Shown here piece after piece: positions 1-6,272 of a stretch of DNA of 31,486 bases. Below the pieces are notes generated by a model. That model saw only the letters and a list, made by a program, of their open reading frames with translations, was not told the DNA's origin and searched no databases. This DNA comes from a virus. Where the stretch lies: positions 1 to 31,486 of the IMG/VR virus record IMGVR_UViG_3300043411_000993, one strand, 5' to 3'. Each line of letters opens with the position of its first letter. Positions within the stretch are counted from its first letter, which is position 1. The translations under genes and the position numbers were made by a program.

Positions 1-44
1 GGGGTATGTCGATAAGGTAAAAGTGGAGCTAAAAAAGATTAGAT

Positions 45-230
45 CTATTTCTCTATAATCTCGAGTAGCTCATTTTCAGCGTAGTACATAATATCGAAGT
101 AATGTTCACATAAATCGCAAACACTATAAAAATGAAGGTGTTCAGCGTGGGAGTTTTTACAGAAACATGTAAAACCTGACCTAACATTCAATAAACCTTG
201 CTCACAATTTGGACAGTACGGGATAACCAT
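45..230 (-). CDS. Small Cys-rich protein, probable zinc ribbon
   Basis: A 61-residue protein with three Cys pairs (CPNC near the start, CFC in the middle, CDLC at about residue 39), typical of small zinc-binding ribbons, followed by an acidic tail. It is the last complete gene of the leftward accessory operon inside the window. The ATG at 230 is chosen over an upstream TTG at 251; neither has a good Shine-Dalgarno sequence, so the start is uncertain. No specific family is recognised. Nucleic-acid or protein binding is only an inference from the Cys pattern. Confidence 0.5.
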   Translation of the reverse strand: MVIPYCPNCEQGLLNVRSGFTCFCKNSHAEHLHFYSVCDLCEHYFDIMYYAENELLEIIEK

Positions 231-258
231 GAAATAATTGTGACTTAACAAGTTATTA

Positions 259-453
259 TCAGTCTATAGACTTGAATTCTTTCTTTCTACATTTTGGACA
301 TTTTCGATTATTCTTAAGTAAAGTAATGAATCGTTTGTTACAAACTCCACAAGTAGCAGTACGGCATTCAGTACAAATGCCAGTGGCATTAATAGGGGTA
401 GGTTTAGAGCAATAGATACAAGGAAGCTTATCGGGAGCTGGTTTATTTCTCAC
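259..453 (-). CDS. Zinc-ribbon protein A (tandem paralogue of the gene at 479-664)
   Basis: A 64-residue basic protein with four CxxC knuckles (CIYC, CTEC, CGVC, CPKC), enough for two zinc sites. It aligns along its whole length with the next gene upstream: both share PCIxCSK, GICxECRT, CxxCxxRFI and a C-terminal CxxCR(K/R)K. The start is GTG at 453, two codons after an in-frame stop, and lacks an obvious ribosome site; it fits the paralogue's N-terminus. Probably a nucleic-acid-binding or host-takeover accessory protein, by inference only. Confidence 0.65.
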   Translation of the reverse strand: MRNKPAPDKLPCIYCSKPTPINATGICTECRTATCGVCNKRFITLLKNNRKCPKCRKKEFKSID

Positions 454-478
454 AATCTAATTTTAGACATGAGTAACA

Positions 479-664
479 CTACCTATCAACGTATTTCTTT
501 CGACGACAATCTGTGCATTTCATAGAAAGCCTTGTTGGTATGAATCGTCTGCCACAATCTTTACAATTAACCGTTCTGCACTCGGCACAGATGCCGCTAG
601 AATTCACAATCATGCGCTTAGAACACTTAATACAAGGCGCTTTGTTGTACTTATGTGGTTTCAT
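479..664 (-). CDS. Zinc-ribbon protein B (tandem paralogue of the gene at 259-453)
   Basis: A 61-residue basic protein with CIKC, CAEC, CKDC and CTDC pairs. It matches the neighbouring gene knuckle for knuckle with many identical linker residues, so the pair looks like a local gene duplication that has diverged. The ATG at 664 is preferred to a GTG at 673 because it matches the paralogue's length and follows a GAAG-type ribosome site. Its start overlaps the end of the upstream gene (651) by about 14 bases, as in a coupled operon. Function unknown. Confidence 0.65.
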   Translation of the reverse strand: MKPHKYNKAPCIKCSKRMIVNSSGICAECRTVNCKDCGRRFIPTRLSMKCTDCRRKKYVDR

Positions 665-938
665 CGTCTTCACTCACGAAGTAATACTTTAAAAAGTCTA
701 ACGAGCCTTTTACAGCCTTAGTATGGGGTCCGTCGTATTTATCACCCGGCAACGTTACAATATGAATGCGTTCTTTATCATACTTTCCGCTAGTCTCGCC
801 TAACATTTCAAGCATTGTGTACAATAAGTGTCTAATAGCTGATTTATCGTCGTCGCCATCAAACGCAATAACCTGCACTATTTCAAAGTCAGTATCTTTT
901 ATTATATAACCATTATCTGCGCGTATAATTTTAATCAT
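651..938 (-). CDS. Hypothetical acidic protein
   Basis: A 95-residue protein starting MIKIIRADNG, with an acidic C-terminus (SEDDETT). The ATG at 938 is chosen over the one at 950 because a strong GGAGGG lies 4 bases before it and the start overlaps the upstream stop as ATGA, a sign of translational coupling. No family is recognised; the mixed alpha/beta-looking sequence has no Cys motifs or membrane segment. Confidence 0.65.
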   Translation of the reverse strand: MIKIIRADNGYIIKDTDFEIVQVIAFDGDDDKSAIRHLLYTMLEMLGETSGKYDKERIHIVTLPGDKYDGPHTKAVKGSLDFLKYYFVSEDDETT

Positions 939-1126
939 CTTACCCTCCATTTACATGTACATGGATTATTCCAACAAACGACGCACGAAATATTGAACGC
1001 CTTGGTCAATACGTTAAATATAATCTCACTCGGAGTGGACCTAGGTTTTGTATCTCTCATATGTTTATTTATATTTAATATTGCGTCGTCGAGAACTTGC
1101 ATAATATCTTGTTTATTCGTTTTCAT
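935..1126 (-). CDS. Hypothetical small protein with C-terminal Cys cluster
   Basis: A 63-residue protein. The first two thirds look helical and the end carries a Cys cluster (CVVCWNNPCTC, about residues 49-59) that could bind one zinc ion. It overlaps the gene upstream by 14 bases and the gene downstream by 4, which fits a tightly packed leftward operon. No good Shine-Dalgarno precedes the ATG, so translation may depend on coupling. Function unknown. Confidence 0.6.
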   Translation of the reverse strand: MKTNKQDIMQVLDDAILNINKHMRDTKPRSTPSEIIFNVLTKAFNISCVVCWNNPCTCKWRVR

Positions 1127-1295
1127 TTATAAAATCTATTACTCTCTCAAAAGCTATTAACTCGCCTTCATATGTTCCAGCCATATATGAGTTACCTTGA
1201 TTAGAATAAAGAAGCTCTCTAATAGACTTCGCTGCTTCTATCTTTTCCTTTTTAATAAACTCTAATATTTTCTTTCTAAAACTAAGGTTGTCCAT
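1113..1295 (-). CDS. Hypothetical small helical protein
   Basis: A 60-residue charged protein, mostly predicted helix (basic first half, acidic end INENE), starting at ATG 1295 behind GAGAATTT. It overlaps both neighbours by 14 bases. No recognisable domain. Confidence 0.6.
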   Translation of the reverse strand: MDNLSFRKKILEFIKKEKIEAAKSIRELLYSNQGNSYMAGTYEGELIAFERVIDFINENE

Positions 1296-1503
1296 AAATT
1301 CTCGAATACTGTTTAATAATCTCTTTAACTTGCGGTGAAGTATAATCCAGCTCTTGGCAAGTAGGACACGACGGAACGCTAGCGGTAATCTTCTTCGCCC
1401 GGGCTGTACTATTAACAGAACGCTTTTTATTGTCTGATACTAGTATCTTCACTGATTGAATTTGTGGGTTCCATTCGTCGCCACAACGTGTACAGTTAGT
1501 CAT
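1282..1503 (-). CDS. Hypothetical protein with zinc-ribbon Cys pairs
   Basis: About 73 residues. CTRCG near the N-terminus and CPTC in the middle form a likely split zinc ribbon around a Ser/Lys-rich basic linker. ATG 1503 is preferred to ATG 1509 because GGATGG lies seven bases upstream of it. The start overlaps the stop of the gene at 1496. Role unknown; the Cys pattern is what is seen, zinc binding is inferred. Confidence 0.6.
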   Translation of the reverse strand: MTNCTRCGDEWNPQIQSVKILVSDNKKRSVNSTARAKKITASVPSCPTCQELDYTSPQVKEIIKQYSRIYGQP

Positions 1504-1714
1504 TTTCATGCCATCCCAATAGTTTCGCCACTTCTTTTTCTAGCGCATCACCCTTTCTATTAGTAGAAGGCGAATTTGAACTCTGACACATATAAATAGC
1601 TTCCATAGCGAGTTCAAGGGCTTCAACAACACCTTTAAAGTCATCACTTATTTCTTTTGTGCGATATTCTTGAATTTTGTCTTCGATAAAATCAGCTATA
1701 TAAAAATAACTCAT
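1496..1714 (-). CDS. Hypothetical protein
   Basis: A 72-residue acidic protein starting MSYFYIADFIEDKIQ. ATG 1714 is chosen because GAGG sits nine bases upstream; the longer TTG-started frame would run into the decayed sequence at 1719-1802. The C-terminal half (GDALEKEVAKLLGW) looks like an amphipathic helix. No family recognised. Confidence 0.6.
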   Translation of the reverse strand: MSYFYIADFIEDKIQEYRTKEISDDFKGVVEALELAMEAIYMCQSSNSPSTNRKGDALEKEVAKLLGWHEND

Positions 1715-1718
1715 AGAT

Positions 1719-1802
1719 TTATTCCTCAACCTCAATCTCAACGGGAATTAGACTCATTAGTTCTGAGCCTTCCAACCAACTCAAGACATGAAGCTGTTCT
1801 AT
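1719..1802 (-). pseudogene. Remnant of a duplicate of the 1905-2213 gene (3' end only)
   Basis: Read leftward this stretch encodes ...SLIPVEIEVEE followed by a stop, almost the same as the C-terminus of the gene at 1905-2213 (RLIPIEIEVEE, stop). The DNA just around the stop is also near-identical. The frame is closed by an in-frame stop at 1803-1805 and has no plausible start. It looks like the tail of a former paralogue left after a deletion. The following bases up to 1904 contain no gene that I can support. Confidence 0.5.
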
Positions 1803-1904
1803 CTATCTTCAACTCAGAACATTGATGTACTATACACAAAGAAACTAATCTTCTGGGTATAATATATTTTGCTAATAAAACATAAAAACCAAGTAAGATA
1901 GACT

Positions 1905-2213
1905 TCATTCCTCTACCTCAATCTCAATAGGAATTAGCCTCATAATTCTATCACTCGGTACACCAAGTACTTCTTTAAACGCTTCTTTCGATTCATAAAG
2001 ATAACCACTCATTATAACTCTGTCGTCGCTTGCTCTATATACCACTTGAAACATTGTTATTTTCTTTTTCGTTTTCGGCTCAAGTTCCCAGTCGTCGGCT
2101 GACGCGTCTTCGTAAATAAATGCAACATTTTTAGTTATATACTGGTTCCATTTCTTTCGCTTCACTTTCCTGCCAGAATTAATTTCATTATTTAATTCAA
2201 ATAGCGTCGCCAT
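1905..2213 (-). CDS. Hypothetical phage protein with strongly acidic tail
   Basis: A 102-residue protein: a basic N-terminal segment (RKVKRKKWNQYI), a middle section with WELEPKTKKK, and an acidic end (IPIEIEVEE). The size and the early basic-Trp pattern resemble small phage proteins of the DUF2829 type, but I cannot assign it firmly. ATG 2213 follows AAAGGAG at a good distance and overlaps the upstream stop (TAATG). A degraded second copy of its 3' end lies at 1719-1802. Confidence 0.65.
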   Translation of the reverse strand: MATLFELNNEINSGRKVKRKKWNQYITKNVAFIYEDASADDWELEPKTKKKITMFQVVYRASDDRVIMSGYLYESKEAFKEVLGVPSDRIMRLIPIEIEVEE

Positions 2214-2368
2214 TATTTCAACTCCTTTACCCAGCCAAGAACCTTCTCAAGCACAATATTCTCGGCTCGCGCAGCGCCAATGTCCCAACCATTTTTAATA
2301 TCGGCAATATACGCTTTGTTTTCGTCAATTATCTCTTCTATTCTCGCTTCTAGTTCTTGCTTAGTCAT
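2213..2368 (-). CDS. Small acidic helical protein
   Basis: A 51-residue protein beginning MTKQELEARIEEIIDE and ending VLGWVKELK: two amphipathic helices and no Cys. Its 3' end contains the ribosome site of the next gene and its stop overlaps that gene's start, so the two are translationally coupled. No family is known to me. Confidence 0.55.
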   Translation of the reverse strand: MTKQELEARIEEIIDENKAYIADIKNGWDIGAARAENIVLEKVLGWVKELK

Positions 2369-2394
2369 GACTTACGTTTATAATAACTTGCTTA

Positions 2395-2417
2395 TTTTTC
2401 AACAAAACAAGTGTTAA
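2395..2417. repeat. 23-bp direct repeat, copy 1 (left of methyltransferase)
   Basis: An identical 23-base sequence occurs at 3406-3428. It begins TTTTTCAACAAAACAAG and runs into the stop codon of the methyltransferase gene. The two copies bracket that gene almost exactly, as expected for a cassette gained by recombination between short repeats. Confidence 0.75.
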
Positions 2418-3337
2418 GAAAGACTAAATATTTTGGATTGTGACTCTATTAATTCAATTGCTTGTTTATTAGCAAAAACTTTTTCCACAGCTTGTTTCAC
2501 CTTATTTGGATGCTTTCTAGAAACCGTTTTTTTATTCCAAATTTCTTTAAAGCTTTTTAATTCTAATTGGTACTCAGAAACAAAAACAGGTTCGCTTAAG
2601 GTTTCAATCCACTCTAAAAATAATTTTCTATTGAAGTTTCTGTTTTTATCGTAGGCTTCGGTTTTTAAATAAGGTGGGTCGCAATAAACAACGCTATTTT
2701 GTTTTATGTTTATATTTTCAAAGCTTTGTCTTGTGAAACACAAGTTATCTAATCTCTGTAGCCTCTGTAGCCTCTGTAGCCTCTGTAGCCTCTGTAGCCT
2801 CTGTAGCGCTTCTAATGATTGTAGTTTGTTTAAGGAAGTATTGTTTTTTAATAATTTTGGTAAATTAAGACACCTTTCGTTTATCGCATAAGTATCAAAA
2901 CCACTTATATTTAAACTAGTTTTTGCAAAATCATCAAACCGATTAAAAACTACCGCATTATATAACGATTGCTTTTGTTTTTCTATACTTTTACCATAGA
3001 TGTACGTTCTACCGTCATTACCAAATGACCATAACAATTTTATGTAGGCATTAGATTCTTTTTCAGTAAAAAAGCGTTCTCTTGATATCCATTCAGGAGT
3101 AAAATTATTATAAGCGTACTTCCCTGCGATAGCATCTTGAATAAGCTCACAAACGCCTTCCCGTATTTCATTAAAGTAAAAGTTTTTATAGTCGTGTTCC
3201 CGATGTTGTAGCATTGCGTGAGTAACTGCAAAACCGCCTCCAAAGATATCGTAAAAGTTCTCACCAGAAGGAAATATTTTAATTAATTCTTTAGCTATTC
3301 TAGATTTAGATCCCATGTAACCAATGCCGTAACTCAT
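2414..3337 (-). CDS. D12-class (Dam-like) DNA adenine N6-methyltransferase
   Basis: Transfers a methyl group from S-adenosylmethionine to adenine N6 in DNA. Phages use such enzymes to escape host restriction or to regulate genes. Of 307 residues, the N-terminus carries GYMGSK (6-11), the AdoMet site is DIFGGG (30-35), and the catalytic motif IV is DPPY (220-223): the order and spacing of the D12 class. Length is near the usual 270-300 plus an insert. The insert is six perfect LQR repeats (about residues 178-196) encoded by a 9-bp tandem repeat in the variable target-recognition half. No ribosome site is visible before ATG 3337. The gene is flanked by 23-bp direct repeats, which suggests separate acquisition. 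Target sequence unknown. Confidence 0.9.
   Translation of the reverse strand: MSYGIGYMGSKSRIAKELIKIFPSGENFYDIFGGGFAVTHAMLQHREHDYKNFYFNEIREGVCELIQDAIAGKYAYNNFTPEWISRERFFTEKESNAYIKLLWSFGNDGRTYIYGKSIEKQKQSLYNAVVFNRFDDFAKTSLNISGFDTYAINERCLNLPKLLKNNTSLNKLQSLEALQRLQRLQRLQRLQRLQRLDNLCFTRQSFENINIKQNSVVYCDPPYLKTEAYDKNRNFNRKLFLEWIETLSEPVFVSEYQLELKSFKEIWNKKTVSRKHPNKVKQAVEKVFANKQAIELIESQSKIFSLS
2754..2807. repeat. Six perfect copies of a 9-bp tandem repeat
   Basis: On the plus strand the unit CTCTGTAGC occurs six times without a mismatch inside the methyltransferase gene. On the coding (minus) strand each unit adds the residues Leu-Gln-Arg. Unit-number changes would stay in frame. Confidence 0.95.
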
Positions 3338-3405
3338 GGTTGTTAATATTTATTAATAATATTGGGAAAGAAATAAAAAACATCTTAGTCGGGTTAGGGG
3401 AGACG

Positions 3406-3428
3406 TTTTTCAACAAAACAAGTGTTAA
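3406..3428. repeat. 23-bp direct repeat, copy 2 (right of methyltransferase)
   Basis: Second identical copy of the repeat at 2395-2417. It lies just after the stop of the gene at 3436-3726 and about 70 bases before the methyltransferase start. Confidence 0.75.
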
Positions 3429-3435
3429 TTGTCGT

Positions 3436-3726
3436 TTACAATTTGTTTTGTTTATTTATTAGAGTTTTCTTAGCGTATTTTAATAAAACGCTTTCTTTAT
3501 TCAAAACATGTTCTTCCAATGCGTCCTGATAAACGGCTTTAAATAATATATTTAAATCTTCTGAGTATCTAGCTAGACTTAAGAAATATCGTTTCGCTTT
3601 AGCTTTAGAGCTGTACTTTAAAATGTTCGGATTCTTCTTGAGAAAATCATCAAAGCTGCACTCGTTTTGTTTTAATGCTATTTTATTATGAAGCCTACTG
3701 AGGGCTTTTTTTGTTTTTTCTTTCAT
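3436..3726 (-). CDS. Hypothetical Lys-rich protein
   Basis: A 96-residue strongly basic protein (many Lys, mostly predicted helix; KEKTKKALSRLHNK at the start, KKTLINKQNKL at the end). It lies between the HNH gene and the methyltransferase. The leader before its ATG (AACAATTAACAACT) is AT-rich and resembles those of both neighbours, without a clear Shine-Dalgarno. DNA binding is plausible from the charge but not shown. Confidence 0.6.
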   Translation of the reverse strand: MKEKTKKALSRLHNKIALKQNECSFDDFLKKNPNILKYSSKAKAKRYFLSLARYSEDLNILFKAVYQDALEEHVLNKESVLLKYAKKTLINKQNKL

Positions 3727-3741
3727 AGTTGTTAATTGTTC

Positions 3742-4149
3742 TTAAGGTTTAGTGGCGCATTTTGGTCTAAAGTCAGTTTTATCTAAGTTGCTTTTTCCTA
3801 TATTACAGGATTCACAAAGCATCTGAAGATTATTGAAATCAAGCTCAAGCGACCTATCTACTGAGCGAGGTATTATATGATCTACATGAAAGCGGCCTTT
3901 TGTTTCGCCACACGCCATACAAATCTTACCATAATGAGCTACTACCTTGAATCGTAACCTTAACCACGCCTCAGACTTATAAAAAGATAACTCTACTTTA
4001 ACATCATGAGTCCTTTTCTTTTTATTAAACTTAAACGCGGTGTCCTTACAGTTCTTACTACAAAGGCCTTTCTTGTGAGCTTTAATTGCTACACTTAAAA
4101 TAATAGGTTTGCAGCATGATTTACAGATAAAGTGTTCTAACAAAGCCAT
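3742..4149 (-). CDS. HNH endonuclease
   Basis: A 135-residue protein with a C-terminal HNH nuclease domain: CMAC (77-80), HVDHIIPRS (88-96), FNNLQMLC (105-112) and CESC (112-115), giving the zinc knuckles plus the His-Asn catalytic set. The N-terminal 35 residues hold a second Cys cluster (CKSCC, CSKNC), likely a zinc-ribbon DNA-binding part. Free-standing HNH enzymes in phages serve as homing nucleases or packaging-associated nickases. Here it heads the leftward operon, far from the terminase, so a homing or accessory role is likelier. It is the first gene after the probable promoter at 4175-4201. Confidence 0.85.
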   Translation of the reverse strand: MALLEHFICKSCCKPIILSVAIKAHKKGLCSKNCKDTAFKFNKKKRTHDVKVELSFYKSEAWLRLRFKVVAHYGKICMACGETKGRFHVDHIIPRSVDRSLELDFNNLQMLCESCNIGKSNLDKTDFRPKCATKP

Positions 4150-4174
4150 ATGTGTTTTTCCTTAATTGTTCATA

Positions 4175-4201
4175 ATTATACGTTAAGATATGGAACCGCA
4201 A
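4175..4201 (-). promoter_or_regulatory. Probable promoter of the leftward accessory operon
   Basis: On the minus strand a perfect TATAAT lies at 4180-4175, with TTGCGG at 4201-4196 upstream (15-base spacer; AATTGC would give 17). The HNH gene starts 25 bases downstream of the -10 box. The -10 match and position are seen; activity is inferred. Confidence 0.5.
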
Positions 4202-4202
4202 T

Positions 4203-4753
4203 TCTTCCTACTGACTGACTAAGGCAGGCTTGGTAAGCCACTTTAGTAATCAGGTTCGAATGTATTTCTTGAATGTCTTTATCTTTATTTGATTGAACTC
4301 TTCGTTACCTGACTTGTTGTAACGGCCAAAGCTAAGCGAATACTTTGGTTCATCTACTTTTAAATAGATGCGTCTTGGTGGAGAACTGAATCAAACTCCC
4401 GGATTCCTAAGCATCATGCTCCGGCTCCTAGAGACTCTCTCAAATAAATTTAAAACAATTGCACAGCCGACGGCTCTATTTCTTAGATAGTTTAGGTTGC
4501 GGTTCCGAGTTGATTCAAACCAATGCCAGCACTGCTACTGACGTCCCTACTAATTATAATGCCGCCTATTGGGTGTTATTAACATAATCCCGTATCGTGT
4601 TTTACGACTTAACGATAAATTTTCGGCTTAATTTTAGTATTGAGTTTTCTGGCCGATGATGCCACAGTGACTTCAATACTTTCTTTTAAGCAATTAAAGT
4701 TACTAGCCCAGATTTTGAATAGACGCAATGTCTAAACGGAGTCTGGGCTTTTT
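4203..4753 (+). ncRNA. Candidate large structured phage RNA ending in an intrinsic terminator
   Basis: About 550 bases with no credible gene on either strand but dense complementary stems. Seen stems: 4211-4214/4250-4253, 4218-4224/4241-4247 and 4227-4231/4235-4239 (one long nested arm); 4303-4308/4319-4324; 4326-4331/4343-4348; 4351-4356/4365-4370; 4465-4468/4472-4475; 4574-4577/4581-4584 inside 4571-4573/4589-4591; 4593-4598/4612-4617; 4636-4643/4673-4680 enclosing 4650-4653/4661-4664. It ends with the rightward terminator at 4705-4753. A G-U pair in the first arm and the terminator's U tract both indicate plus-strand RNA. Size, phage context and terminator resemble the large ornate phage RNAs (GOLLD, ROOL), but I cannot confirm membership; it may be a new family. 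The 5' end is approximate. Confidence 0.6.
4705..4753 (+). terminator. Rho-independent terminator of the structured RNA
   Basis: AGCCCAGA (4705-4712) pairs perfectly with TCTGGGCT (4742-4749). A small inner AGAC/GTCT hairpin sits between them, and the right arm runs straight into a five-T run. It faces right and follows no protein gene, so it must end transcription of the non-coding stretch before it. Confidence 0.8.
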
Positions 4754-4795
4754 AGTTAAAGAGAGTTCGTGTTTTTGTTCTTTGCTGTAATAAAC

Positions 4796-4824
4796 AAAAA
4801 GGGGCACAGCCGAAGCCACACCCC
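4796..4824 (-). terminator. Possible leftward intrinsic terminator
   Basis: On the minus strand GGGG and CCCC arms enclose a TTCG-capped inner stem that pairs fully only with G-U pairs, followed by TTTTT. The wobble pairs show it is better as a leftward RNA than a rightward one. No leftward gene lies just upstream, so it may block antisense or read-through transcription toward the structured RNA. Confidence 0.5.
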
Positions 4825-5017
4825 TCTTCGAAGGATAAACAGCACCACGCTGTCGTCTGGTAAAGAAATATTAACATTGTTTACTTAAATTATTAAATAA
4901 CAAACATTAAAAATAGTGCTTTAAATCTCATAAATAATATTATTAAACCTTTTTCAAGCAGTCGTGTTTTATGCAATAGAATCGATTGGCTTTCATGATG
5001 TAAATACTAGGATGTGG
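4825..5017. other. AT-rich intergenic region before the early operon
   Basis: Together with the neighbouring terminators this gives over 300 gene-free bases up to 5079. It contains a short ACAGC/GCTGT hairpin (4839-4853), very AT-rich sequence (4866-4955) and a weak rightward promoter-like pair, TTGGCT at 4986 and TAGGAT at 5008 with a 16-base spacer. The open frames present are only a few codons long and unconvincing. Confidence 0.4.
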
Positions 5018-5043
5018 CGGCGAGTAGATAGACCTGCTTGCCG
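5018..5043 (+). promoter_or_regulatory. Strong hairpin in the 5' leader of the early operon
   Basis: CGGCGAGTAG (5018-5027) pairs along all ten bases with CTGCTTGCCG (5034-5043), counting two G-U pairs, around a six-base loop. It lies about 37 bases before the first early gene, immediately upstream of the ACAGAT leader. No T run follows, so it is not a terminator. The G-U pairs exist only in the rightward transcript. RNA stabilisation or protein binding are possible roles. Confidence 0.5.
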
Positions 5044-5052
5044 TCATTCTAA

Positions 5053-5082
5053 AAACAGATAACGAAATGGATACAGATTATG
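5053..5082 (+). promoter_or_regulatory. ACAGAT leader element, copy 1
   Basis: AAACAGATAACGAAA followed a few bases later by ACAGATTATG, whose ATG is the start of the 5080 gene. Near-identical leaders precede the leftward genes starting at 10470 and 10894. Confidence 0.65.
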
Positions 5083-5586
5083 GAAAACAAAACGCTATTT
5101 TCATTAGCTCTAAATCTAGAGCGACTACTGATAGAAAATGAAGGCGAACTAAACGAAGAGATTGAAGCACTAATTAAAGTGACTGAAGGCGATCTAGCGT
5201 CAAAAGTTGATAGTTATTATTACATTATCGAGCGCATGAAAAATGCCGCTGCGTACTACAAATCTGAAGCTGAAAAGCTAAATAACATAAAGAAGTCCTG
5301 TGAGCTTCTAGAGGACCGGTTAAAAACGCGTCTTAAAGAGACTATGCAATTCACTAATCAAAAAGAGATCGTGGGCTTAAGGCACCGTTTTGTGCTTACT
5401 GATAGCCAACCCAAGCTTGTCATTACTGACGAGAGTAAGATTCCTAACGAATATAAGATTATTAAAACAGAGATTGATAAAGCTGAGCTAAGGATTGCGC
5501 TAGTGCATGGTGTAAAAACAGAAGGCGCGAGATTAGAGCAATCCCACGCACTCCGCAGTTTTAAAATCAATCCCTCTTCAAAATAA
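5080..5586 (+). CDS. Siphovirus Gp157-family protein
   Basis: A 168-residue protein matching the Gp157 family found in early regions of many tailed phages. It has a helical, coiled-coil-like N-terminal half (YYYIIERMKNAAAYYKSEAEKL, about 46-68, then LEDRLKTRLKETMQ) and a C-terminal half with IPNEYKIIKTEIDKAELR. The family was linked to phage resistance in streptococci. It usually sits next to single-strand annealing and SSB genes, as here, suggesting a recombination or replication role. First gene of the rightward early operon, behind a hairpin and the ACAGAT leader. Confidence 0.8.
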   Translation: MENKTLFSLALNLERLLIENEGELNEEIEALIKVTEGDLASKVDSYYYIIERMKNAAAYYKSEAEKLNNIKKSCELLEDRLKTRLKETMQFTNQKEIVGLRHRFVLTDSQPKLVITDESKIPNEYKIIKTEIDKAELRIALVHGVKTEGARLEQSHALRSFKINPSSK

Positions 5587-5609
5587 AGAGACTGAAAGGT
5601 GAATAAATC

Positions 5610-6263
5610 ATGAATCAAGAATACTTTAAAACTAAAAATGGAACTGAACTTCCGATTTTAAATCTAAAGGGTAAGCCCTACCTGCAAGTTGCGCATCGTG
5701 TGATTTGGTTTAGAGAACAGCACCCTGAGGGTAGAATAGAGACTATATTTTTATTTCCGTTCTCCGAAGCGTCTATGATTTCTGTGTGTAAAGCTAAAAT
5801 CTACGACGGAGAAGGTAAATTATTAGCAGAAGCTACTAAACGAGAAGACATGAAACATTTCCCGGATTTTATAGAAAAAAGTGAGACAGGTGCCATAGGT
5901 CGGGCATTAGCTCTGTGTGGGTACGGGACACAGTTTGCTGAATCTGACTTCGACGAGATGCCTAGAGTAGTCGACTCACCTATTATGCCAGCTAAGGCAC
6001 CGAAGCCCGATTATGCCGCTGCTAAGATAACCATACAACAAAAGGAACCCACTGTGTTTGCACCTAATCCAATGCTACGTTTACAGGAAGCAGCTAAGGC
6101 TTATGCATGGAGTGGTGAGCAAATGCGCATATTTATGCAATCAAGGTTTGGTAAGCTTTTAGTGAAAGAGTTAACAGAGAAAGAAATAGCGCTACTATGC
6201 GAGACAATGAACTCACAATCTCACGCGGCAGCAATGGAATCATTAAAGGACAATATTAAGTAG
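5610..6263 (+). CDS. Putative single-strand annealing (Rad52/DdrA-like) protein
   Basis: A 217-residue protein. Residues 22-110 contain YLQVAHRVIWFREQHPEGRIET, then FIEKSETGAIGRALALCGYGT, a block seen in phage Rad52/DdrA-like recombination proteins, where xETxAxGRALA is the signature of the core. The C-terminal half is more variable, ending in a helical tail. Such proteins anneal complementary single strands in phage recombination. Position between Gp157 and SSB supports this. A good AAAGGTGA precedes ATG 5610. I call it by motif recall, without a search. Confidence 0.6.
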   Translation: MNQEYFKTKNGTELPILNLKGKPYLQVAHRVIWFREQHPEGRIETIFLFPFSEASMISVCKAKIYDGEGKLLAEATKREDMKHFPDFIEKSETGAIGRALALCGYGTQFAESDFDEMPRVVDSPIMPAKAPKPDYAAAKITIQQKEPTVFAPNPMLRLQEAAKAYAWSGEQMRIFMQSRFGKLLVKELTEKEIALLCETMNSQSHAAAMESLKDNIK

Positions 6264-6272
6264 TTTTAGTTT

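Noticed and set aside
2706-2891. Plus-strand frame with Leu-Cys-Ser repeats
   Set aside because: Shadow of the 9-bp repeat on the opposite strand of the methyltransferase.
4240-4262. GGTTCGAAT resembling a tRNA T loop inside the structured region
   Set aside because: The right-hand T stem and an acceptor stem are missing, so there is no tRNA here.
4725-4885. Short Cys-containing leftward frame after an ATG near 4880
   Set aside because: About 44 codons, crosses two terminator hairpins and has no ribosome site.
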